A stretch of 64,000 nt of DNA from Misgurnus anguillicaudatus (GCF_027580225.2 NC_073337.2:14800001-14864000); one strand, 5' to 3'. Positions 10,621 to 22,263 are shown, counted from the first letter of the stretch. The notes: generated by a model from the letters alone, not told the origin. Numbers and translations are program-made.

Positions 10621-11513
10621 ATGATTAGTCCATTTTCTTAAAAGAAAAATCCAGATAATTTACTCACCACCATGTCATCCAAAATGTTGTTGTCTTTCTT
10701 TGTTCAGTCGAGAAGAAATTATGTTTTTTGAGGAAAACATTGCAGATTTTTCTAATTTTAATGGACTTTAATAGAGCCCAACATTTAAAACTTAACTCAA
10801 CACTTAACAGTTTTTTCAACTGAGTTTCAAAGGACTATAAACAATCCCAAACGATGCATAAGGGTCTTATCTAGCGAAACGGGTAAAAAATATGTACTTT
10901 TAAACCACAACTTTTCGTCTAGGTCCGGTCCAGCGCGACCTAACGTAAATGCGTAGTGACGTAGGGAGGTCACGTGTTACATATATAAAACGCACATTTG
11001 CAGACCATTTTAAACAATAAACTGACACAAAGACATTAATTAGTATCAGTTGACATACAACAACGTAAGAACGGTCCTCTTTCAAGACGCTTGTAAACAC
11101 TGGGGGCGGAGTTTCGCGTTCATCCTCTGTGACCTCTTGACGTCATGACATATTGCGTGGGGTCAGCTGGCGCATCACGACCGGATCTACATGACGAGAA
11201 GTTGTGCTTTAAAAGTGTATATTTGTTATTTTTATTGTCAAAAACGACAATCGTTTTGCTGGATGGGACACTTGTGCCTCGTTTGGGATTGTTTATAGTC
11301 CTTTGATACTCTGTTGAAAAAAACTGTTAAGTGTTGAGTTAAGTATTAAATGTTGGGCTCTATTAAAGTCCATTAAATTAGAAAAATCCTGCAATGTTTT
11401 CCTCAAAAAACATAATTTCTTCTCGACTGAACAAAGAAAGACATCAACATTTTGGATGACATGGTGGTGAGTAAATTATCTGGAATTTTCTTTTAAGAAA
11501 ATGGACTAATCCT
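10621..11513. mobile_element. Large foldback element flanked by TTAA
   Basis: TTAA at 10617-10620 and 11514-11517. The arms are long: about 10621-10935 pairs with about 11190-11513, for example GTCCATTTTCTTAAAAGAAA against its complement at the far end, and CAATCCCAAACGATG against CGTTTGGGATTG. Around 250-300 bp of stem flank a CpG-containing centre with GACGTCATGACATAT. As RNA this would form a very long hairpin. Confidence 0.9.
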
Positions 11514-11725
11514 TTAAGAGATCCTTTATTGGTCAAGTTTTTTTTGCTCAATGAAGTTTACCCTAAATACTTGACACTTCAGTTTATACTTTTATACTGT
11601 TTTTAATACAACATACACATTTCCTGTATTTTCTGGTTGTATTCTAATAAAGACTGAGAAATTATAATATATGATCTCAGTACAATTGCAAAAACAACAA
11701 ATCTAATGGTGGCATGGTGGCCTAA

Positions 11726-12494
11726 TGCTGCATTCAGACCAGCCACGGTAGAGGCATCAAGCGGGTGTGATTTCAATGTTAAGTCACTGTAAAGATGCGT
11801 TGACGTGCGTCTGGAGGTCTTGCGGCGCGAATAAGACATTTAGTGCGGTGCGGTAGACGCAATTTCGCCTCATTTGCGCAAACTAGACGCGTGAATGAGG
11901 TGGAATCGCGTCTGCTGCGCTAAACGGCTCATTTGTGCCGTGAGACCTCCAGACGCGCGTCAACTTGTCTTTACAATGACTCACATGTTTGAGCGTTGCC
12001 GCGGCAAATGCGCGAGTTGAAAAATTAAAACTTTGGTGGAAAAACGTGCCGTGTTAACCAATCAGGAGCTTGCTCTAGTAGTGACGTGAATACATCACAG
12101 AATCTACCGCATATTGTAAACATATTCCTAGTCTTTGCAGTGTGTCTACTGTCTACACCTGACGCAGGAAGCACGATGTGTCAAATCCCTGAAGTAAATA
12201 CCTTATTATATTTATGACCAAGCAGCACTCGCATTACGTCTAATAGGAAGGACAAATAGATTTGCAATAGTCGCTTTATCACAGTGTAACATTACAGAGC
12301 GCCTCGCTGTGTGGCATGGTAAGAATACATACAGTCTCAGAAGCCCCTCCCATGACGCGCATTTCCATGTGAATGTCTCGATGACTAGAATTTCACGCGC
12401 GAATGAAGCGAGTAATCTCAAACTGTTGAAGCGGTAAACTAGGCATGGTAGATGCGATTTTGATGGCTCAAACACAGCTGGTGTGAACCCACGG
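11726..12494 (+). mobile_element. Harbinger-like non-autonomous element, 769 bp
   Basis: Perfect TAA flanks at 11723-11725 and 12495-12497. Removing the element and one TAA restores the outer element's continuous terminus. Ends TGCTGCATTCAGACC and, reversed, CCGTGGGTTCACACC. Both outer thirds match the element at 2210-2971 in opposite orientation, while the middle (about 12090-12330) differs and includes a 118-bp module also found in the hAT-like element at 15319-16170. Confidence 0.88.
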
Positions 12495-12790
12495 TAAGAC
12501 TTTTGCACAGTACTCTACTGTATATAAAAAAACATTTTGAAAGAAATGTTTAAATATTACATAAACAAAACGATCATTCTGATTGGCCCAAGGCTGGGAT
12601 TAAGTGGATTTGAAGCGAAAAATGTATAACACATGCCAAGAGCATTCGGTCAATATCATTATCTCATTTTTGATGTAGGATGCGTTTAACGGATTTTGTA
12701 TCTGAGCTCTGTAAATGGTACAAAAAAATATTGCAGGAAATGGTACAAAAATGTCATGTTCAGTTTATAATACCTTATTGTAATCTACAA

Positions 12791-12832
12791 TACACTCTCA
12801 GAAAAAAAAGGTACAACTTTGTACCGTTGTGG
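12791..12832 (+). repeat. Fragment of a GGTAC-rich MITE
   Basis: ACACTCTCAGAAAAAAAAGG followed by GTACAACTTTGTACC is the terminus of the family whose longer copy is at 20885-21033. The rest is missing. Confidence 0.6.
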
Positions 12833-12852
12833 AATTTAATACACATAGCCAT

Positions 12853-12944
12853 ATTTCACCAAGAAGCTAGGCAACATCGTATTCATAATCGTGCACAAAT
12901 TGCCTCCGATAATGTATGCGATTTTGCCTAGCTTCTCGGTGAAC
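12853..12944. repeat. Inverted-repeat fragment of a hAT-like element
   Basis: TTCACCAAGAAGCTAGGCAA pairs with TTGCCTAGCTTCTCGGTGAA about 50 bases later, giving a ~90-base hairpin. About 100 bases further right the string TTTATCGCCCAGCCCTA (about 13041-13057) looks like the right terminus of a hAT element. No matching left end or target duplication could be found, so the element is called a fragment. Confidence 0.5.
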
Positions 12945-13328
12945 TACAGCTCTGTGTAGTAAATGCCGCTCCATCTTATAGCAGGTGATGACAATTTTAC
13001 AATTTTACTGATGAGATACGCATGAGAATCACAGTCTATTTATCGCCCAGCCCTACACTGAATGAAGGTCAATACAGGCTACTACTGTATGTGCAGTATA
13101 TCACGTCTCAGCAGCTATAGAGGTCAGCTTTTAACCTTAGGATGTGTCTAGTCTCAGTCCCTGGTTCTGCGAATTAAAATTTCCTGAATCGGACACTATC
13201 AAGGACCTTGACCCACTAAACACTGTGATGCTGATGCACTAAATATTTCCACAATGGACCAAGCCTGAATATGGCAAAATCCTGATGTTGTGTGCTGACA
13301 GCTGCACCTAGACTGTAATGCTCTATAA

Positions 13329-14000
13329 CCCCTTTCACACAGCACGTTGATCCCAGAAAAGTCCCATAAAATTGTGTGCCTTCGTGTGTGAATGGAACAT
13401 TGATTCTGGAAATGGTAATTGGGACCGTAACATATCTGGAACGCATCCTGTGTGAACAAAACGCAGGAATAATATTGTAAGGCAGTGGGTCTCAAAATGG
13501 GGGGGGGCAGTTTAATGACATTTTATAAAAAAAAAGATTAATTTATCCAATTATGTGGAAGTAAAACCTCAGAAAAATAAGGCAACAACACTACATTTTA
13601 TCATTTAATGTTTTGTTTAATTCAAATTCTAAGTTTAAGACTTTATGTCATGAATTTTCTCTCTCGTTGTAGTGAGGATGTGCGTATCATCGTAACAAGA
13701 TTGATTATTGTTGACCTCTTTGACACTGGGGTTTTAAATAAAGATCAACATTTACAGCATATTATGCGCTCACTTACGATCTTATTAACAAAAATGCCTG
13801 CATGGTGTTTTTTTAGAAATTGCAGATAATAAGTAAATCCACCAGTGCACGATTGCAAACACAATACATGTCACATGTCTTTCAACACACACAGATTCCA
13901 GAAAATCATTGTCTGTGTAAATGAACCAAAATTGAACGATCCTCGGACAAATCCCGGACACATTTTCCGTGTATTTTCTGTAATCTGTGTGAAAATGGCT
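13329..14000. mobile_element. TTTCACACAG-type TIR element, ~670 bp
   Basis: Left end CCCCTTTCACACAGCACG, right end CTGTGTGAAAATGGCT on the same strand, that is inverted. The internal phrase GATCCCAGAAAAGTCCCATAAAATTG has a close relative in the element at 51254-52054. Overlapping minus-strand frames at 13199-13495 fall in this repeat and are not genes. Right boundary approximate. Confidence 0.65.
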
Positions 14001-15310
14001 TTTGTTACATTTTGATGATAACTGCATGCAAGTCTCCCGTGGAAAGATGGCACTTGCTTAATAATGCACAACAGCCTTCAGCCATGCCTGTATTCACAAT
14101 AAAAAATCACACAGAAATGTAACTTATTAATTAATTATAATTGATTTATTTCATGTTTCATTCATTTACCCCACAGTATAACTAGTTATAAAGAGTTTTA
14201 TAAGCCAAAATTAATGTGTTTTCAATTGTGAATAATTGTATAATTGATTTCATATTCATACTTTGTACAGTAGTATTACAATTAGTAGTGTTATATTTTT
14301 ATATATTCGGAGATATGAGAGAGATGTTAAATTTAAAAAATAACATGTTCTCTACATGTGAGCTCTGAAGGATCATTGTGTGTGTTTTTCTTTGTGTTTG
14401 TGTATGCACCACAGTGAAAGGGTCTATGAGAGGATAGACCACCTGTAGGTATATTGATCTCCACAGGTCTCTGCTTCTAGGCCCCCCACACAGGTCTTTT
14501 GACTGACTTCAGGAGTCCAACTCCGACTAACAAAGACCCTACACCAACCCCAGATGCACTGCGACCCTTTTACCCCCTCTGCTGCCCCCTCACTAAGATC
14601 CCCACCGCTGAGAGTTAAAAAGCCCCCGCCATGTTCTGACATTTCATTCAGCGGGAATTAAAGAGGTCTGAACTTCCCCATCACACATACGTATGAGCTT
14701 GAAGGCTGTATTAGTAAAGACATCTTGTGAAGTAATGTTTATCATACTAAGATAAGGAGATTTTCTATACTTTATGTCTAAAAACCCTGCTGACTTTATC
14801 TTTTAAGCAAAACATTATGGGTATTTATGACCCTTTAAAACTGCAAGAACCACTTGAATCTCCTCACAAGTTGGAAACATAGACAGTATTTATAATGATA
14901 TTCAATAATCTGGGGCTCACAATATATTTATAAGCTTTACAGAAGGCACAAAATCGAATATACATAAATTCTACATATATTAAACACAGAAGAATCAAAT
15001 GTTTAGGAAACACGAAACTACAAAGAAAAATGTCAAATAGAAGTTCAGAATGGCATCGTTTGAAGTCCTTTCATGGGCCGTTGTCATCTTCCACTGGTGT
15101 TGGGTCATCTGATGTCCTTGTGGAAGGTCTTGTGGATCTTGACTGGAGCTGGTATAATTACTGGTTGCCTCAGGATGGGCATCCCAATGTGAAAGTAGAG
15201 GAGGATATATGTAGTGATTTTCACACGGGCACCAACTGGGTAGTATGCATGCTTTTTTCGAGTTCAGATTTGGACTACTGTTTAAACTGTCTCCGCCATT
15301 TTTTTCTGCG
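14001..15310. other. No gene recognised
   Basis: AT-rich from 14090 to 14400, then a more GC-rich stretch at 14430-14640 with a 72-codon minus-strand frame lacking any family features, then AT-rich again. Two overlapping open frames on opposite strands at about 15000-15450 show no domain I recognise. Confidence 0.35.
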
Positions 15311-15318
15311 GGTAAAAG

Positions 15319-16170
15319 TAGGGCTGTTTGTTTCCGGATTTTTTGGAATCGATTCCGACTACGAAATCCTGTTTCTGGAATCGAAAGAATCGATTCCAAG
15401 AATCGATTCCAAGAATCGATTCCTCACTGTTATTTTCGATTATTTTTTATGACAGCACCGTGTCTAACATTGCCATTTCTTACCGTGCCACATAGCGAGA
15501 AGCTCTCTAATGTTACACTGTGATAAAGCAACTGTTGCAAATCCATTTGTCCTTCCTATTTGACGTAATGCGAGTGCTGCTTGGTCATAAATATACACAC
15601 ACACACTTATACATATGTGATAGATTTATTTTTATTTATTTGTGGTTCATATATTTCATCCAGTATCTTAAAACTGTAGCTAAAACCTGTTAAATTCTAA
15701 AAGCATTTTGTTCAGGAACAGACTCATGCACAATTTACACATACATTTTTTTTAGGTATTTACACATATGAACTTAAAAATAGCACCAGACTAATGGTGT
15801 TGACCTTAGAGGCATTCTTCTTTGCATGAGTGTGATTTGTTGTTGTCGATGGAGTTAAACTTCCTAAACTACAACTAGTAAGATCAAACCCCGCCCAGCA
15901 ACCGATTCTAAATATTTCATTGGGTCAGTCATTGCCTACACAATGCTGAAATAATCATCCTAAACCATACTCTGTGTCACGACTAGATTCATTTAGTCTG
16001 AACTTAATTTCTTTACAGGTGACGTGATTGTGTTGACAAATGAAATCGTCTACAGGCCGCGGTTTGTGTTAAAAAAAATCTTAAAGAGGAGTCGATTCCT
16101 ACCTTTGGAATCGACTCTCAATTCCTAACGCCTCGGAATCGATTCTTTTTGGAATCGATTCCCAGCCCTA
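15319..16170. mobile_element. hAT-like non-autonomous element, 852 bp
   Basis: Ends TAGGGCTG and CAGCCCTA, flanked by GGTAAAAG (15311-15318) and GGTTAAAG (16171-16178), an 8-bp target duplication with one mismatch. Both ends carry repeats of GGAATCGATTC. The interior holds the 118-bp module (15477-15595) shared with 11726-12494. No transposase frame is seen. Confidence 0.9.
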
Positions 16171-16394
16171 GGTTAAAGATGAAAGGGTTTTGTTCATTAG
16201 TTATTGGTGTTTGGACTGTGAATAGTCATTGGGATGTTTTTGGGCTAGTTTTGAATGTCCATTGGGCTGGTTTTGATACACGAAGCTGGCAACACTGGCT
16301 TTGTGCTTGCGCAGAAGTTCCGTTCGGATTATATAGAATGTACATGCAAATGAACATTTTAATCAGATTGCAATTTAGTCTCGTAATGCACAGG

Positions 16395-16850
16395 CCAGAA
16401 ACTCAGATCTTGGGTGCTCTGTTAGTGTCTCCCAACACAGAGCAGGAGACTTATGCTACGTACACACCAAACGCAGGGCATCGCGTTACTCGCTCTTGAT
16501 TACTCACAGGATTTAACTTTGGGTCATGGAAAGTTTTCGCTCCTGTTGAATATTTTCAACTTGGGCGAAGACGCGTTTAAGGCGAATAGCGCGTGTTTGG
16601 TGAGTATGCCCCATTAGAATGATGGTGTTACTGTTATTGTCTCTCTCAGGGGGAGACTCAGAACTTGGGTGCTCTATTGCAATCTCTAGCACGTAGGCTG
16701 TAGCTCAGAACTTAGGCTTTCTCTTACAATCTTTAGGGAGACTCAGAACGATGAGGTTTGTGCTGTTACAATCTCTAGCATGCTGGCTGGAGACTCAGAA
16801 TGATGAGGTTTGTCCTGTTACCATCTCTAGGGACACTCAAAACGAAGAAT
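16395..16850 (+). repeat. Degenerate AGACTCAGAAC minisatellite
   Basis: Copies of AGACTCAGAAC(T/G) followed by (G/A)GGT.TGCT.TTACAATCTCTAG start near 16397, 16655, 16692, 16739 and 16792, with steps of about 38-53 bp. The first copy is separated from the others by the MITE at 16454-16613. Confidence 0.7.
16454..16613 (+). mobile_element. Compact Harbinger-like MITE, 160 bp
   Basis: TTA on both sides (16451-16453, 16614-16616). Ends TGCTACGTACACACCAAACG and, reversed, TGGGGCATACTCACCAAACA are inverted repeats. The first ~130 bp match the minus strand of every unit of the satellite at 690-2206. This is the complete single-copy relative of that satellite. Confidence 0.88.
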
Positions 16851-17721
16851 GTCTGGAAAAAGGTACTTTTATCACTTTTCAGATAAGGAGGAGTTTGCAT
16901 ATTGGTGCTTTCCTAATGCAGAACAATGATTGGCTGTTGATGTGAGAACACTCTAAAAATGGTTGGGTTAAAAACAACCCAATTGGCAACCCAGCGCTGG
17001 GTAAATATTGGACAGAACACATGCTGGGTTAAAGTAACCCAGCACGTTGGGTAACACATTTTAACCCAGCAGGTTGGGTTGTTGAGAAAACCCAACATGT
17101 AGTAATTTTAACAATTTATGGGATTAATATTCTGGGTTTTGGGTTATTCTTGCTGGGTTATTTTTATCATGTGCTTTATTGTAAATAAAGACCATTGTTA
17201 ACAGCAAATAAATGTTTATTTGACTGCAAAATAACTACAAACTCTTACAGTTTTACAAATGGAAGTTGCAAAATCATTTAAAGGACTGCCAACTGATCCA
17301 AGTATAAATATATTGATAAAATATCATAAATTATGCACATTGAAGTAACAATGTAACAGGTCGTTGAATCAATTCGTTTGAATTTAGGACAGAATTTGTA
17401 ATTTTACAGTATATAAATGAAATACTGAAATGTACATAAACAAAACTACAGCAGTGTAAGAAAAGAAACAATGTAATTGTTACATTAAAAGTAAAATTAT
17501 TCATAGATGTGTAAAGTTTTTTTACAGAACAAATGTTTTAAGTTTCACAGAATGGAATGTATTTGACAAAAAATACTTCATTTATTAAAGTTACTCGTCA
17601 CGAACAAAGATGTACAAAGGAATCGAACAGGAGAGGATTCATCCATTTGAAAAATGACAGACTACAGGAATTTCCATAGAAGCACATTGCCTGGGGTATT
17701 TATTTCCAAGCACTTAAAATG

Positions 17722-17870
17722 CCTTTAAACCAGAGACTATAAAAAATATACTTAGTAGTGTCTGTGACGTCACCCACTGGTTTGTGAAGAGCATTTTTGA
17801 AGCTTAAAGTAGGTGATGCGTGCCATCGCCATCTTGGCCGAATTGCAGTTTAAGTCACTTCCGTATTCAG
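17722..17870 (-). repeat. Fish interspersed repeat passenger
   Basis: On the minus strand the phrase GGCCAAGATGGCGATGGCA, then ACCTACTTTAAGCTTC, GTGGGTGACGTCACAG and a TATAGTCT end matches a repeat I recognise from many fish loci. It overlaps the end of a 69-codon minus-strand frame, which is therefore not a host gene in that part. Confidence 0.55.
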
Positions 17871-17879
17871 AGAGAGAAA

Positions 17880-19040
17880 AAAGATTGAGAGATCTGCTAC
17901 ATGTTTCCCATGGCCAGGACGAAAGGAAAGGGTTTCGAGGATTCTGTCGAGAGAAGAAATTCCACCACAATTGTTGCAATCTACAAAAGAGGAAAAAACT
18001 TTTAGTGGTCTGAACTGAATGATCAGATTTAAGTATTCAGAAAACCATGTGGGCCAAGTGAATTATACATTTTATAAAAATTATAAGGCTTTCTTTTGCA
18101 TCCCTGGCCGCATTACCACCACGTGTGAGATTTTTTTCCAAAAATGCAATGGCCTTTTGTCAGTTTGCATAAGACTTTGGTGTTACACTCCTTTAACTGT
18201 TGTGCCAACAACAAAGGCTGCAAACCACACAGACTGACAAATAGGATGATCTGACTATAAAGAATAAAGTGTAGCAGATAATTAAGACATTCCCAATACA
18301 TTTTAAATAGGAATTATTAAATGTTATACTTACTGGCTGAAGTTGTATGAAGGTCTTGCTAGCCTCATCAATGGATGGACGTTAAAACTCTGCACACTCT
18401 AAAAAAAAAAGAATTGGAAAACAACATCACATCTGATCTCTGCTAAAAACATAACATCTCTGTTACAGTATCAGCCACAGATCAAAGGGTTGGTCAATAT
18501 AAATTTGAAATCACAGATGACAACCCAAAAATATTATGAAATGAATATAAAATAGGAACTAAATTCGACTCAATAACACATCTAATTTCATATAACACAT
18601 ATAACGTTACATGTTTGTTAACCGATAGTCACTTCCACGCAGCCTCAGTCTTGGTGACAAATACGTTTATATTTTCAAGTTCATGTCCAAACACTTAAAT
18701 TATTGTTTCATTTTAAAAGAGAGGAACAAGCAATATACATACAAGACACCGGTTCTTGGAAACGCTGTTTCGTTTTCATTTATCAACGCGTTACCTGCCG
18801 TACCGACTGTGAAGTGAATGTGCTGCTTGTCCCTGCCTCAGTGACAGAGTAGACGCCGGCTCGAGCCGAGCCTCCGTGATCCTCCGCCGCCGGTTAACAT
18901 GTGCTCGCGTCTCGCGGTCTATCTTTACATATCGAATGACAAGAAAGCAACTCGTTTGTCGCTAAATTTAATTTAACAGCGTCGCTATCGCTTGTTAGCT
19001 GGGAAAGGGAAAACTGTGCGCGTGTGTGACACAGCCGAAG
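17880..19040 (-). other. Gene-like splice signals inside the 2.67-kb element
   Basis: On the minus strand a CpG-rich stretch (about 19040-18795) ends in CGGCAG|GTAACG, a good donor. Next comes a long T tract and AG|AGTGTGCAG (acceptor at 18399-18400), 65 bases, then CCA|GTAAGTAT (a strong donor ending at 18334). A third possible acceptor is TTCTTTATAG|TC at 18254, and a fourth CTCTTTTGTAG|ATTG at 17980. The last piece is open for 27 codons (…VVEFLLSTESSKPFPF…) up to a TAG. Frames do not join cleanly through all four pieces. It may be a captured or decayed gene with a CpG promoter, or coincidence. Confidence 0.25.
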
Positions 19041-19615
19041 TGGGGGTTGCGGAGGTCGACTCGGTACCGGTTTTGACTCGCTTTGTTAAAGGCTTACAGA
19101 AATTGTCACGAGTTAACGTAATCAACCGTGTGATGGGGATTTTGTAACACCGATTTTATTCATTTTATTAATATGCCATATCAAACATCTTAGAACGATT
19201 ATTCGAGTCAATTTGTGTAAATGGCGATCTGAGGTAACAGTCGTCATTCCTCCAAATTACACCCGTCGTCTTAGTCTGTATAAATTAACACGTTGCGGTC
19301 TCGCAAAATGTTATAATCTTGTTTATATTCATGAAATGTTCACAAAAACATATAAATTTACCTTGAAACAACTGCTTCCAGTGACGTCCTTTCACGATGA
19401 CCGTTGCTGAGCACATTCAAACATCAAGGGCGCGAAGCACATGAGCCTCTTCAAACAACAACCCAACATAATAACCCAGCAGTTTTAACCCAACACCTAG
19501 AAAACTGAAACTACCCAAAAAGTGTTTAAAATGTAAAAAAATAACCCAGCAAAACAACCCAACAGACTTAACCCAGCATTTTGGGTTAAAAAATAACCCA
19601 GCCATTTTTAGAGTG

Positions 19616-20884
19616 AAGAAGCCCACAGAATGTGGCCCACCTTTCTTCACTGTGAGGAACTAATTTCCATAGCATACAGTACCGAGTTTATCTTTGTCTT
19701 TAGAATTTTAGATTAGAATCTATGCATTTTCCACTTCCTAAATACCATTGGCATTGTCCGGTATGTAAAAAGTATAAATATGACAAATGTTTATATGGCA
19801 AATATGGCAAAACGTTACCATATCATGCATGCATTCATTCATATGTTAATAACTCTAATTTATAATTATTTGATATGTTTCATAACAGAGAGATGAAATT
19901 CATAATGCTAGTGTCTCTAAATCAATAGGTGGTGGTTTTATGTCCATTTTGTTGGTTGAAGAATGTAAAGATTTGTTCTCTGGAAGCCAATACTTTGCAC
20001 AGCCATGCTGTTTCCTTGAGGAATTTTTACGATCACCCTGGCTTCGGATGATAAGGTGAAATGCTGTGGACCAATCAAAACGTCCTCTTCTTCTCAGTTT
20101 TGGCACTGAGATCAGCCATAAACGATGTCTGTCAGTTGTCCGAGCAGTCTTATTTGATGGAACTGGCCATTTGTTTGTGTTCACCCACCAAAATCCAGTC
20201 CCAATGTAAGGCACCCTCCCAAGGCAGTTGGGGGGGGGGGCTAAACTGCTTGTTATCTGCTGCTGCTACAAATATAAGAGATATTTTTATAAGAGACTAC
20301 TCTCTGCCTCCGTTCTCTCTTAGTTGAATTATCACTTCAAGAAAGTTTTAATAACTTAAATAAACTAATATAAAGTTAATATTGCTAAGTTGCTTAATTT
20401 ACATCAAACTGCTGTTTTCGTCTATTCATATTGCGTGTTTTACACCCTCGGATTGCAGCTGACGCACATTTTTCTGTGTGCGTCCTCCTCCACTCTGCGT
20501 TACTATAGAAACAGTTATGAGTCCTGTGTTTGCCCAAGTGTCAATGAATCATCCACTCTGTTCTGATTGGCCACAATGTTCTAAAATGATCTTTGCATGG
20601 CTGACAAACTCATTAATTGGCTAATTTAAAGTAGCTTTGCGAGAGATTTTATCTGTACACAGACTTGCACCTGTTTATTCAGCTGTAAGGTTTTTTGAAC
20701 AGCTGTCACTAGGGCAATACCGTTTAAAACTGACCTAATATGTACCATTAGGTACAGAAATGTATACATTTAGCACCAATATGTACATCTGAGGTACTAA
20801 GGGGAACTTGTTAGATGCAAAAATACACAAATACTTTTTGTGACAGCAGGGGAACATATTTTGACCATTTTTTCTGACAGTGTA
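19616..20884. other. No gene recognised
   Basis: Contains a G run at about 20230-20240 and a 104-codon minus-strand frame (19900-20214) with no family features. From about 20740 repeated ATATGTACCTTAGGTAC-like words appear, probably diverged relatives of the GGTAC family next to them. Confidence 0.35.
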
Positions 20885-21033
20885 CACACTCAGATAAAAA
20901 GTGTACTTGAAGGTACAAATTTGTCACTGGGGTGGTACCTTTTCAAAAAGTACACTTTTGTGCCTACTGGGCACCTCAAATGTCCTTTTTATTAAAGTCA
21001 CAGTGACTTTTGTACCTTTTTTCCTGAGAGTGT
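20885..21033. mobile_element. GGTAC-rich MITE, ~149 bp
   Basis: Begins ACACTCAGATAAAAAG and ends TTTTTTCCTGAGAGTGT, inverted relative to each other. GTACCTT / AAGGTAC words fill the interior. A terminal fragment of the same family is at 12791-12832. Confidence 0.75.
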
Positions 21034-22077
21034 AACTAAAATGTAACATTCAATGTTAACATTTCTCTGAACTCTGTACTTTTTTGTTACACTATCTATA
21101 TTGTTGTCCACTGTGTTTGTCACTGTATACTTGCATTGCCTTCTCTTGTTAATATAATACTGTCTTACAATTTGGTGAGAACTAGGAGTGTGCTGATGAT
21201 AACTTAAAATGTTATGTATGCAATCCAATAGGTTTTTGAATACTGTAGATATTTGTTTCTTTTCAAAATACTTTTTTTGAAGTTATCTCTCACACTTTCA
21301 GACTTCCTCCTCGGTCTGTGGTCTCAGTGCATGCTAAAATTCCTGCTGGCTGATTCAGATTGTGGTGAAAAATGACTAATATGCTGGTAAAAAAATGGAA
21401 GAAGATGTTTATGACTTTATTGAAACCTTTTGTCATTCAGATGTCATGCCATTGAAACATGCCTCCTGCTTTGATATGAGCTAATTTGTCTCCATGGTAA
21501 CAGCTAGGAAATATTGGAGGACACTTTCGATATCTTTCTGATAAAAGTTTTTAAGAGGATATTTACAGCAAAGTATCACTGGAAATGAGAGTCACTCCAA
21601 GGACAAAGAGGGGTGTTGGGAAAATGGACAATGTTGAAAAAAATGAAACAATGGAGCGTTGGAAAACATAGAACGATTGTATGAGAGTGGGATAAGAGTA
21701 AGATTAGAGCACTACAGTCCAATTATAACTCACTATATTGTTTTGAATATACAACATATACCTATTGTGTCCAGACAAGCAACTTTTGATTATTAGTTAA
21801 GATTGAAATTATCATGTGAAGTGACCCTAGTAAAAATAAACATTTATCAAAATAGTCAAATCAAACTGATGGATTGCACTCATGCAAATGATGGCAAAAG
21901 ATCCACAAAAGTCCTCTGTCCGCTCTGTTCCACGCAACTCTGCGCGCTGGTGCGTGTGCAATGTCGCGAGGCAAATAATGTGCTTACATTTATTACTATG
22001 GAAGGTAGGCTTTACACTTGTGAATGCAAATTCAGACGCTCTTTTAAAAATGTTCTGGGTAAACATCTGGTCCTGCT
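21034..22077. other. No gene recognised
   Basis: No repeat or gene could be supported. Overlapping frames on both strands at 21803-22135 are mutually exclusive and featureless. Confidence 0.35.
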
Positions 22078-22259
22078 TTAAAGGTGACATTTTACAAGAC
22101 TTTTTTAAGATGTAAAATAAATGGTAGATATCCAAAAGTATGTATGTGAAGTTTTAGCTCAAAATACCATATAAAAAATTTATAAAGGCAAATAAGCTAA
22201 TGAAATGCAAACACTGATCGCCTTGATGGTGGTATGTTGAAATTGATACTTAATTGTGC

Positions 22260-22263
<4 letters not shown>

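Larger units (their letters stand above)
10324..12520 (+). mobile_element. Tc1/mariner-like shell with two insertions
   Basis: Left end CAGTACTGTGCAATAGTC and reversed right end CAGTAGAGTACTGTGCAAAA are inverted repeats flanked by TA on both sides (10322-10323, 12521-12522). Removing the two passengers (10621-11513 and 11726-12494) restores a short element whose inner arms also pair: GGCCACTATCACCAGCATTG against the opposite strand of 11690-11722. The rejoined right terminus reads CCTAAGACTTTTGCACAG, as expected for this fish family. No transposase frame remains. Confidence 0.75.
16949..19615. mobile_element. 2.67-kb element with TGGGTT-rich ends
   Basis: Left end CACTCTAAAAATGGTTGGGT and right end ACCCAGCCATTTTTAGAGTG are inverted repeats. 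The terminal ~150-180 bp on each side are packed with TGGGTT/AACCCA words in both orientations (16965-17100 and 19455-19610). The interior is not repeated elsewhere in the window except for a known-type fish repeat at about 17722-17870. It holds a CpG-rich block at about 18780-19080. No clear target duplication; no recognisable transposase. The inner boundary between element and passengers is not resolved. Confidence 0.65.

Noticed and set aside
12590..13057. Complete hAT element from AAGGCTGGGATTAAG to TTTATCGCCCAGCCCTA
   Set aside because: The right end is convincing, but the left end matches poorly and the 8-bp flanks (TTGGCCCA, CACTGAAT) differ.
15030..15452. 140-codon plus-strand frame and 134-codon minus-strand frame overlapping
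   Set aside because: Mutually exclusive, featureless, and both run into the hAT-like element ends made of GGAATCGATTC repeats.
16949..19615. 8-bp target duplication for the TGGGTT element
   Set aside because: Flanks TGTGAGAA and AAGAAGCC do not match; only a 2-bp AA could be argued.
19900..20214. 104-codon minus-strand frame
   Set aside because: No recognisable domain, no related copy in the window and no splice or promoter context.
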